Shown: positions 35,183 through 44,244, counted from the stretch's first letter. The stretch is DNA of 64,000 nucleotides from Candidatus Hydrogenedentota bacterium (GCA_019637335.1 JAHBVV010000031.1:21653-85652), one strand, 5' to 3'. Made by a program: numbers and translations. Notes: generated by a model not told the origin, from the letters alone.

Positions 35183-36016
35183 CTAACCCCTCCAGTTCCG
35201 GCTTTCGAGCGCCCGGAACGTCAAGAAAATGAAAAACGCGCTGAAAAGCACGTAGTACGCAATATCGACCGGCTGCACCACGCCCAACGCCATCTCCTTG
35301 GCGTGCGCGTCGATCGGCAACTCCACCACCAGACCGCGGAACACGGCGTAAAACGTCGCCACGGTTTCGCGCAGGACCGGTGGCCACCCTTCGGGCGCCG
35401 GGCTCGTCGCCGGCATGTCGTCGCCGAGGTTGCCCAGAATGAAAAGGATCAGTGTCAGGCCGAACGTGATCGTGCCCGACATAATTTGCGTCTTCGTGAT
35501 CGACGATACAAAAAGCCCCAGGCTGATGCACGCCTGGCCCATCAGAAATACCGTCAGCAACCCGAATACGAGCACCGGCGGCTCCACTCCCTCCACATAC
35601 CAGCCCATGATGATCAGGTTCACCCCGATGCACAGCATCATCATCCCGAGCACCCCGAGCGCCGCCAGGAACTTGCCGAAGATGATCTCCCGGTCGCGCA
35701 GCGGCTGCGTGAGAAGAAACTCGATGGTCCCCCGATGCCGCTCTTCCGCCAACAGCCGCATCGTGATCAGCGGCGTCAAAAACATGATCAGCATCCCGCA
35801 AAACACCAGGTACGGGCTGAGAAAGGTCTCTTCAAAATCCGGCACCGCGGTAAACGCGTACATCGTCGGGTTCTGCGTCACCTCCGCGTGCATCGTGAAG
35901 GATATCGAAAAGGCCAGGCCCGCGATCAGCGCGACCATGCCCACCACAACGTAGCCCACCGGCGTAAGGAAGAACGCCTTGAATTCGCGCTTGCATACCG
36001 CCCAGGTGTTCCGCAT
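35183..36016 (-). CDS. ABC-2 type permease (GldF-like)
   Basis: Integral membrane subunit of the ABC module. It has 277 residues from ATG, whose first base overlaps the ATPase stop (TGATG). It contains six predicted membrane helices. An N-terminal cytoplasmic KREFKAFFLTPVGY motif and the segment AEERHRGTIEFLLTQPLRDR are typical of gliding-type/NosY-like ABC-2 permeases. The substrate is unknown; in Bacteroidetes the related complex is linked to gliding motility, but similar modules occur widely in non-gliding bacteria. Confidence 0.88.
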   Translation of the reverse strand: MRNTWAVCKREFKAFFLTPVGYVVVGMVALIAGLAFSISFTMHAEVTQNPTMYAFTAVPDFEETFLSPYLVFCGMLIMFLTPLITMRLLAEERHRGTIEFLLTQPLRDREIIFGKFLAALGVLGMMMLCIGVNLIIMGWYVEGVEPPVLVFGLLTVFLMGQACISLGLFVSSITKTQIMSGTITFGLTLILFILGNLGDDMPATSPAPEGWPPVLRETVATFYAVFRGLVVELPIDAHAKEMALGVVQPVDIAYYVLFSAFFIFLTFRALESRNWRG

Positions 36017-36762
36017 CACGCGCCCTCCCCGGTCGCCAGCGGCGCCCGGTCCGCCGTGATCGCTTCCAGAAACAGCGTCTCCAGCCCGGTGCCGCCCCCT
36101 TCCCCCGGCAGATTCTCTATCGGCCGCTCCGCCACCACGCGGCCCTGGTTGATGATGATCGCCCGTTCGCACAGCATCGCCACCTCCGGTAGAATGTGCG
36201 TGCTGATCAAAACCGTGTGCTTTTCGCGCAACCCCCGGATCATCTGCCGGATCTCCACGATTTGAGCCGGATCCAGGCCCACCGTCGGCTCGTCCAGTAT
36301 CAACACCGGCGGGCTGCCAATCAGCGCCTGCGCCAGCCCCACCCGCTGCCGATAGCCCTTCGAAAGGTTCCCGATCAGCCGGTTGGCCATGTGCGACAGC
36401 CCGCAGCGCTCCAGCGCGGATCCCACTTCATTCCGCCGCTGGCCTTTCTCCACCCCCTTCAGCTCCGCCACATACTGCAAAAAACTCGAAACCACCATCT
36501 CGTCGTACAGCGGCACGCGCTCCGGCAGGTACCCGATGCGCCGCTTCACTTCCAGCGGCGACGCATGCACTTCGAAACCCGCGATCCGCGCCTCGCCCCG
36601 CGTCGCCGGCGCAAACGCCGTCAGAATGCGCATCGTTGTGCTTTTCCCCGCGCCATTCGGGCCCAGAAATCCCACGATTTCGCCCGATGCAACCTGAAAG
36701 GAGACATCCTGCACGGCCGCGATGGGACCGTAAAACTTTGTGATCCCCTGAACGTCAATCAT
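36016..36762 (-). CDS. ABC transporter ATP-binding protein (GldA-like)
   Basis: Cytoplasmic ATPase of the module, 248 residues. Walker A GPNGAGKS is at about 34-41, the ABC signature LSKGYRQRVGLAQAL lies in the middle, Walker B VLILDEPTVGLDP follows, and a switch His is in LISTHILPE. The ATG is favoured over the GTG one codon upstream because GGAG lies 7 nt before it. It is the first gene of the four-gene unit. Length is shorter than drug-type ABC-2 ATPases of about 300 residues and fits the gliding/CcmA type. Confidence 0.93.
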   Translation of the reverse strand: MIDVQGITKFYGPIAAVQDVSFQVASGEIVGFLGPNGAGKSTTMRILTAFAPATRGEARIAGFEVHASPLEVKRRIGYLPERVPLYDEMVVSSFLQYVAELKGVEKGQRRNEVGSALERCGLSHMANRLIGNLSKGYRQRVGLAQALIGSPPVLILDEPTVGLDPAQIVEIRQMIRGLREKHTVLISTHILPEVAMLCERAIIINQGRVVAERPIENLPGEGGGTGLETLFLEAITADRAPLATGEGA

Positions 36763-37075
36763 CACAGTTCTCCGTCAAAGTGGCAAAAAGTGGGCTCTCG
36801 CCAAGCAGCGAAAAGTGCGAAAAAAATTAAATCTCCGCAACGCTCGATCCAAGTAATCTGTTGACACCCGGCAATTCCCGCAGGCTTTGCCGGGCAATTT
36901 CTGCCTTGATATCGCTCCAAAATGGAGCCGTTCTTGCCCATCCGCGCCGTAGCGACCACTTAGTGTATGGTTGGCCGCGTTTTTAATTCAAGTTGTCAAA
37001 CAACTCCAGGAGTTGGCACGGTCCATGCTCCACCTATCGATGCAAGGAGTTCGCTGCAGAAAGGCAGGCATCGTT
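36763..37075. other. Gene-free divergent region
   Basis: Between the ABC ATPase (minus) and the small Cys protein (plus). It contains one GC-rich hairpin (CCCGGCAA with TTGCCGGG, 36867-36894) that is not downstream of any gene, and A-rich DNA near 36810-36830. No clear promoter pair or coding sequence is supported. Confidence 0.5.
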
Positions 37076-37270
37076 ATGGTCGTACAATGTTGCGTTTGTA
37101 AGAAAGTCCGGATGGACGGAAACTGGGTCGATGCCCAGGCCGACCAGGTTCGGCTCGCGGAAGTCAGCCACGGGTACTGCCCCGTCTGCGCCGACGACGC
37201 GTTCCGGGAAGTCCGCGAATACCACCGCCACAACTTCCGGGGATTCACCGCCCGTGCGCTCAACACCTGA
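37076..37270 (+). CDS. Small CxxC/CxxC protein resembling a sensor-kinase-associated zinc module
   Basis: 64-residue protein from an ATG preceded by an AGGCAGG site; a longer reading with 35 extra residues is possible. The sequence CCVCKKVRMDGNW followed by VSHGYCPVCADD has two Cys pairs. It closely resembles the short module often found joined to PAS/histidine kinase proteins (pattern CxxCKKxRDxxGxW ... SHGxCPxC). Here it stands alone with no kinase domain in the neighbourhood. It probably binds zinc or senses redox or metal. Its last 11 nt overlap the convergent PLP-enzyme gene. Confidence 0.65.
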   Translation: MVVQCCVCKKVRMDGNWVDAQADQVRLAEVSHGYCPVCADDAFREVREYHRHNFRGFTARALNT

Positions 37271-38360
37271 TATCGGGCGCCGGTCCGGCGCCCCCAAAGT
37301 AACGATGGAACGCCGCCGGAAGTTGATGGTGGTCCACCGATTTGACTTCGGGGCCAATCGGCCGTGAATTATACGTATTCCAGAATAGCGCCGGGCCGCC
37401 CCGCAATCGCCCCGCCGGCGCATCGTCCAGCAGGCACGCCAGCGCCTTGCCCGTGTACGTCGCTTCCAGCGTCACCCCCTCCCGCGCCCTGACCCGCGCC
37501 ACCGCCTCGCGCGCCGCATCCGTCGCCCGCGCGTAGCCCGCTCCGAGAAAGCCCTCCCGTAGCCGGAACTGCGCCTCGGGGAATTCCAGGTTCGGAAAAC
37601 CCGGATCCGCCCTTCGCAGCAGGCCCACCGTCCGCGCGAACAGCATCCGCGCGCGCTCGGGGCTCGTAAAGGGCGGCGCGGTGACGCGCACCGCGTGCAC
37701 CTCGGTCTTGAGCCCCGCCACCATCAGGCCGATCAGCAGCCCGGCGCACGTGCCCATCGTGCCCGACGCCACGTAGAGGGCCGCCGGTTCCGGCAATTCG
37801 CCCGCCCGCACCTGCTCCGCAAGCTCCAGGCCCGCGTTCACAAATCCCACCGTGCCCAGGGGCGAGCTGCCGCCCGCGGGGATGATGTAGGGCCGGGGCG
37901 TCCCTTCCCGGACCGCACGCACGACTTCCTCCACCGTGCCCCGCGCCACCGCCGCCCGACCGAGATACAGCCGAAGGTCGGCCCCCGCCGCGTGGCCGCG
38001 AAGCAGATTCCGCGGGATCGCCGAGGTATAAGGCTGCGGCGCGAGCATGGAGATGGCCCCGAATCCCAGCCGCCGCGCGTAGATCGCCGTCGCCAGGGCG
38101 TGGTTCGACCCGGCCGCGCCAAACGTCAAGACGGTTTGCGCCCCCCGCGCGCGCGCCGCGCCAAGCAGGAACTCCAGCTTCCGCACCTTGTTCCCGCCGT
38201 ATTCCGGGCCGGTGAGGTCGTCGCACTTCACATACAGCGCCGCACAGCCCGCCTCCGCGGCAAGCTCCGGCCACGCCCGCACCGGCGTCGGCAAGGCGGC
38301 GAGCGCCACGTGCGGCAGGGTCTCGCGTAGCTTGGGAAAACTATCGAATAGGACACGCAT
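37260..38360 (-). CDS. PLP-dependent 1-aminocyclopropane-1-carboxylate deaminase/D-cysteine desulfhydrase family
   Basis: Fold-type II PLP enzyme of 366 residues. The predicted Schiff-base lysine is Lys58 in EYGGNKVRKLEF, and GAAGSNHALATAIYARRLG carries the Ser-Asn-His substrate/phosphate-binding motif. The later segment YVASGTMGTCAGLLIGL is the glycine-rich phosphate loop. The reaction is deamination of ACC or conversion of D-cysteine to pyruvate, H2S and ammonia; the sequence alone does not decide between them. The start is set at ATG upstream of RVLFDSFPKLRETLPHVALA, the normal family beginning, and the preceding 38 in-frame codons are rejected. Confidence 0.85.
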   Translation of the reverse strand: MRVLFDSFPKLRETLPHVALAALPTPVRAWPELAAEAGCAALYVKCDDLTGPEYGGNKVRKLEFLLGAARARGAQTVLTFGAAGSNHALATAIYARRLGFGAISMLAPQPYTSAIPRNLLRGHAAGADLRLYLGRAAVARGTVEEVVRAVREGTPRPYIIPAGGSSPLGTVGFVNAGLELAEQVRAGELPEPAALYVASGTMGTCAGLLIGLMVAGLKTEVHAVRVTAPPFTSPERARMLFARTVGLLRRADPGFPNLEFPEAQFRLREGFLGAGYARATDAAREAVARVRAREGVTLEATYTGKALACLLDDAPAGRLRGGPALFWNTYNSRPIGPEVKSVDHHQLPAAFHRYFGGAGPAPDIRC

Positions 38361-38525
38361 ACCGCCGCGACACTGCTCCAAGGTAGAGGTCAGCCCAATC
38401 GCCCCCTTCGGCAACGCCCCCGCTCGGTCTTCCCGTTGAATCCTGTTTGCGGAACACGGCCACCACTTTGGCAAGGAGCACGAAATACGAATACTTCACG
38501 CCATCTCCGCGCCGCCCAGTTCACA

Positions 38526-38558
38526 CGGGCGGGCAACCGACGCCCGGTCGCCCGCCCG
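38526..38558 (-). terminator. GC-rich hairpin downstream of the sugar isomerase-like gene
   Basis: CGGGCGGGC and GCCCGCCCG arms flank a 15-nt loop just after the isomerase stop. No U-tract follows on the minus strand, so this is at best an imperfect terminator. Confidence 0.4.
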
Positions 38559-38567
38559 CGTCAAACC

Positions 38568-39500
38568 TCAGCCGCGCAATTTGATCAGAAGCTTGTTCGC
38601 GGCCGCAATGCCGTCGATTTCGCTCATGATGTTGCCTTCATACTCGATCCCGATATACCCGTTGTACCCGTGCTTGTCCACGCAGATCTGGAGCATCCGC
38701 TCAAAATCAACCATTTTCCGGTCCCGGTCCGTGTGGAGCCCCGTTTCCGCGTCAAAATCATAGCACTTGGCGGAAAGCGCCTTGGCGTAGGGCATCAGCC
38801 GGTCGATCCCCTCGTAAATATCGACATCTTCCGGGAAATTCCCGAAATCGGGCAGCGTGCCGAAGCGCGGGTGATCCACCGCCGCCATCAGCTTGTCCAT
38901 GCAGTCGGGGTACGACGACGGACCGCCGTGGTTCTCGATGATCACGTTGATATTCTTCTTGTCGCCATACTCGCAGAGCGCGTGAAAACCCGGCACGGAC
39001 CGCTTCACAAAGTCGTCCAGCAGCGCCTCGTCCTTCTCCGTGCCCTTTTCCGCGCCCGCCCAGTTCATGCGGATGGAATGGCAGCCAAAGTCCGCCGCGT
39101 AGTCGATCCACTCCGAATGGCGCTTCACCGCGTCATCCCGCTGCTCCTGCGCCGCCCCGCCGATATTGCCCTGGCCGTCGATCATGATCAGCAGAATCTT
39201 CACATTATGATCCGAAGCGTTCTTCGCCAGCTGGTCGCGCCAGGCCTTTTCCGTGCTCGGCAGCATCCCGCTGACCAGCTCGATCGCCTCGATGTCCCAC
39301 GTCTCCCGCGTCATCTTCGGCATGTCGAGCATGGGAACCTTCCCCTCGCCCTCGCCGATTGTGCGGTGCAGCGACCAGCCCGCCAGCGAAATCCCGTATT
39401 CGCGCTTCGTTGCGGCCATGGCCGATCCTCCCAGCGCCAGGGCCGCCGCCCCGGCCGCCGTCTGTTGCATGAATGTGCGGCGTGTCGTGTTCGTCTTCAT
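38568..39500 (-). CDS. Tat-exported sugar phosphate isomerase/epimerase-like (xylose isomerase-like TIM barrel)
   Basis: 310 residues. The N-terminus TRRTFMQQTAAGAAALALGG is a twin-arginine signal ending near residue 30 (SAMAA). The rest is a TIM barrel of the AP endonuclease 2/xylose isomerase-like type. It has metal-site style segments WDIEAIELV, CHSIRMNWAG, VIIENHGG, GTLPDFGNF and YIGIEYEGN, supplying the expected Glu, Asp, His and Glu ligands. Such exported members are common in planctomycete-like genomes and their sugar substrates are generally unknown. The start is chosen at the ATG immediately before the Tat motif; an upstream in-frame ATG at codon -12 is less likely. Confidence 0.85.
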   Translation of the reverse strand: MKTNTTRRTFMQQTAAGAAALALGGSAMAATKREYGISLAGWSLHRTIGEGEGKVPMLDMPKMTRETWDIEAIELVSGMLPSTEKAWRDQLAKNASDHNVKILLIMIDGQGNIGGAAQEQRDDAVKRHSEWIDYAADFGCHSIRMNWAGAEKGTEKDEALLDDFVKRSVPGFHALCEYGDKKNINVIIENHGGPSSYPDCMDKLMAAVDHPRFGTLPDFGNFPEDVDIYEGIDRLMPYAKALSAKCYDFDAETGLHTDRDRKMVDFERMLQICVDKHGYNGYIGIEYEGNIMSEIDGIAAANKLLIKLRG

Positions 39501-39623
39501 GGAATGGATGCTCCGTTTCGAGGTGTGTCCAAGCATTGAGGGGCCGTAGGGAAGCCGGCTGGCTATTCCCGGCGCTATCAAACGCCCCTTACGTCAAGCC
39601 CATAGTACACGACAAAACGCGCG

Positions 39624-39652
39624 TTGATTGCAACCGGCGCCCCGGCTATACT
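39624..39652 (+). promoter_or_regulatory. Promoter of the TIGR04255 cassette
   Basis: TTGATT, a 17-nt spacer, then TATACT. Predicted start is about 15 nt before the first ATG of the three-gene cassette, giving a very short leader. Confidence 0.65.
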
Positions 39653-39674
39653 GGACGATACGGAGCACATCCGC

Positions 39675-40421
39675 ATGGCACTGGAGACGAATTTGATCGC
39701 CAAACTTCCAAGAAGGATCAGCCCCTGCCCGATTAACGAGGCCATTCTCGAAATCCGGTTTCAGACTCGGCCCGATTTTCTCGGCGGCGCGGTTTTTGGA
39801 TTGCTCTACAAGGAATTCCGCAATCAGTACAGAGACGTTCAGAAGCAGCCTGTGCTACAGATCCCGGAGCAAATGAGGACGAACGACCCGGGACTCATGT
39901 ACTTGCCCGAGTACCACTTGACCGGCGGCCCGTTTAAACTGCTTATCGGACAGCGGGTCCTATCTGTCGTTGTCGCCGGAGAATATTCCGGATGGCCGGC
40001 TTTCCTTGTGCGTGTTGAGGAGGTGTTGGAAGCAGTTCGCTCGCTTGAATTCATAGACCGTTTAGAACGGCTCGGGCTCCGGTACATCAATGTCTTCGAT
40101 TTCGACATATTCGATCATTCCACGCTTGCCCTCATACATGGCGGCGCCCCGCTGGAAACCAGGAGCACAAGAATCGTTTCGCGCATTGAGGCCGACGCAT
40201 TTGAACACACCCTGACCGTGGCCAACGGGCTGAAAGTGCGCAACGAGAATGATGTAATCGGCGAGAGTATTATCGATATCGACACAGCGACTTCAACTGG
40301 ATTGGAAGGCTTTTTTGATTCGCCGCGCTCCGTTCTGGAAGAAGCCCACAACCGCGAGAAGAAGCTATTCTTCAGCCTCTTGAGGCCAGAGTACATCGAC
40401 TCGCTCAATCCAGAGTATTGA
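39675..40421 (+). CDS. TIGR04255 family protein
   Basis: 248-residue soluble protein of the sporadically distributed TIGR04255 family, whose function is unknown. The family opening is visible: basic N-terminus, then PCPINEAILEIRFQTRPDF. Later come a conserved core LEFIDRLERLGLRYIN and the C-terminal DSPRSVLEEAHNREKKLFF segment. A shorter start than the first in-frame codon is chosen because it lies 15 nt behind a good promoter. It heads a compact three-gene unit (13-nt gap, then a 4-nt overlap) with lower GC than its surroundings. The patchy family distribution plus composition suggest horizontal transfer. Confidence 0.8.
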   Translation: MALETNLIAKLPRRISPCPINEAILEIRFQTRPDFLGGAVFGLLYKEFRNQYRDVQKQPVLQIPEQMRTNDPGLMYLPEYHLTGGPFKLLIGQRVLSVVVAGEYSGWPAFLVRVEEVLEAVRSLEFIDRLERLGLRYINVFDFDIFDHSTLALIHGGAPLETRSTRIVSRIEADAFEHTLTVANGLKVRNENDVIGESIIDIDTATSTGLEGFFDSPRSVLEEAHNREKKLFFSLLRPEYIDSLNPEY

Positions 40422-40434
40422 AAAGGGATCGGCC

Positions 40435-40746
40435 ATGGTGGACGTTCAAAATGCATCAACAGGAAGCTCCATGACAGGACTGGTGCTGGGCGGGCTAATC
40501 ACAGTATCCGCGGCTACAAATGCGGGCAACGCACCCGCGCTGGAATATGGAACGCCGTTGCTTTCCGAGCAATTGAGGGAATGGGAGTGGGATTCAGGAC
40601 GCGTTGTGTGCGGTTCAAGTGCGATTACCACTGAACAATGGAGGATGGCGTTGACCCAGTTCGCAGGCCGAATGTTGGAAAACACGGTGGCGCCAGATCC
40701 TGAATTCGACGCGATTGTGATGGAGCATTTCTGGGACCTGGCATGA
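40435..40746 (+). CDS. Hypothetical protein of the TIGR04255 cassette
   Basis: 103 residues, not recognised. An AAAAGGGA ribosome site precedes the ATG. The N-terminal 35 residues are Gly/Ala/Ser/Thr-rich and weakly hydrophobic (TGLVLGGLITVSAATNAG). The rest is mixed alpha with many acidic and aromatic residues (LREWEWDSGRVVCG; MEHFWDLA). Its stop overlaps the next start (ATGA), so the two are translationally coupled, consistent with a small adaptor or immunity-type partner. No catalytic motif is visible. Confidence 0.6.
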   Translation: MVDVQNASTGSSMTGLVLGGLITVSAATNAGNAPALEYGTPLLSEQLREWEWDSGRVVCGSSAITTEQWRMALTQFAGRMLENTVAPDPEFDAIVMEHFWDLA

Positions 40747-41363
40747 TATCGGAAGGCCAGTTTGAAGAAATCAAACGGTTCCTCCCGCAATTCCTCTCGG
40801 CGGAAGCGCAAAGGGATTTATTTCGCAGCATTCTCCAGTTTCCAGACAATCTTAACAGTCGAATGTATTCTCCGGCGTTGCTGCGGGAGACCGAATTTCT
40901 CCAGGGCGATGGCGTCAAAAGCATGCCGTTTGTGTTGCTGCCAAGAACCGATTTCGGAAGGCAACCTGCGATAATCCTCTCAAATTCATGTGACTTGTCA
41001 TTGGATAACAGCCGATTACTTGACCTCCGCGTGAATTATGCGCCGATACATAAGCTTGAGAAGTACGAGAACCTGCTTCGAAACCAAAAACCACGAGATT
41101 CAAATCGAATCGCGAGCCACTTGGCGGCGATTCGGAGACAGGAAGTATCACACCTGTTCTATTTGCCAGATGGGCCTGGTGGGCCGGGGTACGAAGGTCT
41201 GGTGAGATTGGATACAATTCAAAACGCATCACTGGGTGAGTTATCGACTAACCGCATTCCTCAGGACCGGTTGTTTACGTTCAGCAATTATGGCCAATAC
41301 CTGTTTCTCGTAAAACTGTCCATACATCTAACAAGAATTCGTGACGGTGTCGATAGACACTGA
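40743..41363 (+). CDS. Hypothetical protein of the TIGR04255 cassette with S-x-S-C-D motif
   Basis: 206-residue soluble protein, function unknown. The centre contains PAIILSNSCDLSLDN followed by YAPIHKLEKY. This Ser-x-x-Cys-Asp pattern recurs in several uncharacterised bacterial families, which I remember but cannot assign. The N-terminal region is helical and the C-terminal region is beta-rich. Its ATG overlaps the stop of the preceding gene. Lower GC than the flanking genes suggests co-acquisition of all three. Confidence 0.6.
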   Translation: MISEGQFEEIKRFLPQFLSAEAQRDLFRSILQFPDNLNSRMYSPALLRETEFLQGDGVKSMPFVLLPRTDFGRQPAIILSNSCDLSLDNSRLLDLRVNYAPIHKLEKYENLLRNQKPRDSNRIASHLAAIRRQEVSHLFYLPDGPGGPGYEGLVRLDTIQNASLGELSTNRIPQDRLFTFSNYGQYLFLVKLSIHLTRIRDGVDRH

Positions 41364-41426
41364 CTGCCGAGATGCTGAATCCAATTCGTGTCGCGGGCCG
41401 CTTATTTCGGGGAGTCTACACCGATT

Positions 41427-42581
41427 ATGTCAAATCGTCAGTTACCTGATTCTGTCGCACGGCGTCCATCGTACTGGACGGCGCCATTGTTCCTGATACT
41501 GTTCGCATGCGCAAGCGCAGCCCCATCACAGACAATCCCCGAATCCATCCCCGTTTTCACCGCGGGCCAGGACGGCTACCACACTTACCGCATCCCCGCC
41601 ATCATCACCACGCCCAACCACGTGCTCGCGTTTTGTGAGGGCCGCCGGGAGGGCCGCGGGGATTCTGGGCAGATCGACCTTGTCCTCAGGCGCAGTTCCG
41701 ATGGCGGCGCGACGTGGTCCGATCTCTCCGTAGTCGCGTCCGAAGACGGCTATACCACCGGAAACCCCGCGCCCGTGTGGGTTCCGGAGACGGGCGAGGT
41801 GCTCTTGCTCCTTACCCGCAACCCCGCGAGCGCCCACGAAAAACGCATTCTCACGGGCGAAGACCCGCCCCGCTCCATATGGATCACGCGGAGCGCGGAC
41901 GAAGGCGCAACCTGGTCCGATCCGGTGGACATCAGCGCCACGACACGGCGCGCCGACTGGCGCTGGTACGCCACCGGCCCCTGCCACGCCATCCGCCTGC
42001 AATCGGGCCGCTTACTGGTCCCGGCGAACCACTCGAAAAGCCCGGATCATGCGGACTGGTTTTCCCATGTCATCTACAGCGACGATCACGGCGCAACCTG
42101 GGCGATCGGCGGCGTCCATCAGGGCTATACCAACGAATCGGCCGTCGCCGAGCTGCCGGACGGCCGCGTTTATCAGAACATGCGCAGTTATACGGGTGAA
42201 AAGCGGCGGCGCGTGTCCTGGAGCGGCGACGGTGGCCTGACCTGGACGCCGGACCGCACGGACGAGGCCCTGATCGAGCCCGTTTGCCAGGCAAGTGTCC
42301 TCTACCTCCCCGAATCGGACGGTTTTCCCGGCGGGCTCGCTTTCTCGAATCCGGCCAGCGAAGGCCGCGAAAAGATGACTGTTCGCCTCAGCCTGGATGG
42401 CGGTGAAACCTGGGCCGCGGCACGGGAGCTCCACCCCGGCCCGAGCGCCTATTCCGATCTCGTGCTCCTGCCGGATGGCGCCCTGGGCTGCCTCTATGAA
42501 CGGGGACAGGAGAGCGCCTACGAACAGATCGTCCTGGACCGGATGGCGCCGGAATCCCTGTTGGCCGGTACAATCCGGTAG
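41427..42581 (+). CDS. Secreted exo-alpha-sialidase (BNR/Asp-box, GH33-like)
   Basis: 384 residues. It releases terminal sialic acids from glycans outside the cytoplasm. The signal peptide is about 1-32 ([14 protein letters not shown]). The arginine-bearing YRIP motif is near 54-57. Five Asp boxes ([40 protein letters not shown]) lie at about 89, 155, 218, 266 and 322, as in a six-bladed sialidase propeller. Further active-site type arginines are seen in [10 protein letters not shown]. The ATG with a GGGGAG site is used; a GTG 13 codons upstream is possible. The location near a mannosidase and GH43-like gene supports glycan degradation. Confidence 0.9.
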   Translation: MSNRQLPDSVARRPSYWTAPLFLILFACASAAPSQTIPESIPVFTAGQDGYHTYRIPAIITTPNHVLAFCEGRREGRGDSGQIDLVLRRSSDGGATWSDLSVVASEDGYTTGNPAPVWVPETGEVLLLLTRNPASAHEKRILTGEDPPRSIWITRSADEGATWSDPVDISATTRRADWRWYATGPCHAIRLQSGRLLVPANHSKSPDHADWFSHVIYSDDHGATWAIGGVHQGYTNESAVAELPDGRVYQNMRSYTGEKRRRVSWSGDGGLTWTPDRTDEALIEPVCQASVLYLPESDGFPGGLAFSNPASEGREKMTVRLSLDGGETWAAARELHPGPSAYSDLVLLPDGALGCLYERGQESAYEQIVLDRMAPESLLAGTIR

Positions 42582-42679
42582 AATTCCCTGGAACCGGCTG
42601 TTGCCGGACGGCGCCGCCGCCCGGTCTCTCGCAACCTTTGGACCCGGCCCAATCGGCCAATGCTGGAGTATTAATAACC

Positions 42680-44173
42680 ATGCGAGCTTTCTTGTGTGTG
42701 GCCGCGCTTTGCGGCGTTGCCCTGTCCGCCCAGGCGGAATTCGCCGACTACCGCTTCGTGCCCCCGGCCAAAGCGGACGCCGCCGCCGCCCGGACCACCG
42801 CCCAGGCCGAAAACGCCGCCTCGCGCTACCGCCAAGAGGCCGTCCCGCTTTATCAGATTGACGACTACGCCGGCCAGCGCAAGGCCCTGGAGCAGGCGGC
42901 AAAGGGATCCGCGCTGCACGTCGCCGCGGGCGCCGATCTCGGCTGGGAGGCCGATGCGCTCTTCGAAAAGCCCGAACGCGATCAGGACGCCTGGGTCTGG
43001 CGCGCCGCGATCAGCTCGGTGGACGCCACCGCCCTCCGCTTCCAGGTCGATCTCTCCCGACTGTCCCACGACGAGACGGTCTGGGTGGTGGACATTCAGG
43101 GCGCCGGCGCCTTCGGGCCCTATACCGCGGCCGATGCGGAGCCCGGGGGACGTTGGCTCGCCACCACCGAGGGCGACACCGCCATCCTGGAGCTGCGCTC
43201 GCCCCGCCCCGAGCTGCCCTTCCTCGCGCTGGAGCGCCTTTCGCACTATTACGGGGACATCCTCCCCAAACAGACGCCCTGCCCCCTCTCATCGGACTGC
43301 GTCGATGACATCACCTTTCAGGAAGTCAGCACCGGTATCGGACGCGTCACCGTGACCGACGAAAGCGGCAACGGCGCGCTGTGTTCCGGCGCCCTCCTGA
43401 ACAACGCCCTGACGGACGCCCTCGAGCCCTTCTTCCTCACGGCCGACCACTGCTTCCAGGATTTCCCCGCCACCATCCGCGCTTCCGGCGTCGAGGTTCT
43501 CTGGGATGTGCGCACCAACGGCTGCCCGGGCGCCGAACCCTCCAATGCCCAGATCGCACAAATGCCGCGCAGCACCGGAGCGTCATTCATCGCCAACAGC
43601 ACGTCCCTCGACGCCATGCTCCTCACCCTCGGCAACGTGCCCATCGGAAATCTCGGGCGCGCCTGGCTCGGCTGGGACACCCGCGCCCCCCGCATCAACG
43701 ACTTCGCCGCGGGTATTCACCACCCGCGGGGAACCGCCATGAAAGCGAGCTTCGGGCGCGTGACGGACATCAACGTGAATACCCAGTTCGGCAGCGGCCA
43801 GACCACCATACGGTGGAGTGACGGAATCACCGAAGGCGGGTCTTCGGGATCTCCGGTCATGTTCGACGACGGCGCGCTGCGGGTCTTCGGTATGCTCAGC
43901 AACGGAAACTTCCAGTCGTGCGCCAACAACGAGGCGCGCGTCGACCAGTATTCGTCGTTCCAGAGCTTCTTCTCCGCCATACAGGCCAGTATAAACTCGG
44001 AAAACCCGGTCACCTCGGGGCAGGCCGTCTACCGCGTCAACGGCTCGCGGGGCGGCGGATTTGAAGCGTGCTTCGCGCCGGCTCCGGCCTCCAGCCAGAG
44101 CAACGCCGGCAACGCCGCCCTGGGCGCCCTGGCCCTCCTCGCCATGCTGGGCGCGGCGCGCCGGCGGCCCTGA
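42680..44173 (+). CDS. Secreted trypsin-fold serine protease with C-terminal anchor
   Basis: 497 residues from ATG. The signal peptide is about 1-20 (VALSAQA). A N-terminal beta-rich domain of about 190 residues precedes the protease domain. Catalytic residues of the lysyl-endopeptidase/trypsin type are visible: His in LTADHC near 256, Asp in TSLDAML near 311, and Ser in EGGSSGSPV near 389. Cys pairs suggest disulphides. The C-terminus (short Asn/Ser linker, hydrophobic ALGALALLAMLG, then ARRRP) looks like a sortable PEP-CTERM-like anchor signal. Likely T2SS or Sec export; the exact sorting system is not in the window. Confidence 0.88.
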   Translation: MRAFLCVAALCGVALSAQAEFADYRFVPPAKADAAAARTTAQAENAASRYRQEAVPLYQIDDYAGQRKALEQAAKGSALHVAAGADLGWEADALFEKPERDQDAWVWRAAISSVDATALRFQVDLSRLSHDETVWVVDIQGAGAFGPYTAADAEPGGRWLATTEGDTAILELRSPRPELPFLALERLSHYYGDILPKQTPCPLSSDCVDDITFQEVSTGIGRVTVTDESGNGALCSGALLNNALTDALEPFFLTADHCFQDFPATIRASGVEVLWDVRTNGCPGAEPSNAQIAQMPRSTGASFIANSTSLDAMLLTLGNVPIGNLGRAWLGWDTRAPRINDFAAGIHHPRGTAMKASFGRVTDINVNTQFGSGQTTIRWSDGITEGGSSGSPVMFDDGALRVFGMLSNGNFQSCANNEARVDQYSSFQSFFSAIQASINSENPVTSGQAVYRVNGSRGGGFEACFAPAPASSQSNAGNAALGALALLAMLGAARRRP

Positions 44174-44200
44174 GCCCGGCCGGGATCAATCATTCCAATA

Positions 44201-44244
44201 CAAAAAAGCGGGCCCGACGCCAGCACCCCTGGCGTCGGGCCCGC
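44201..44244 (-). terminator. Rho-independent terminator of the prepilin gene
   Basis: A 15-bp perfect stem (GCGGGCCCGACGCCA and complement) with a 7-nt loop is followed on the minus strand by TTTTTTG, 30 nt after the prepilin stop. It may also work for the convergent protease gene. Confidence 0.93.

Noticed and set aside
36867..36894. Hairpin as a terminator
   Set aside because: No gene on either strand ends next to it; it lies between two divergent starts.
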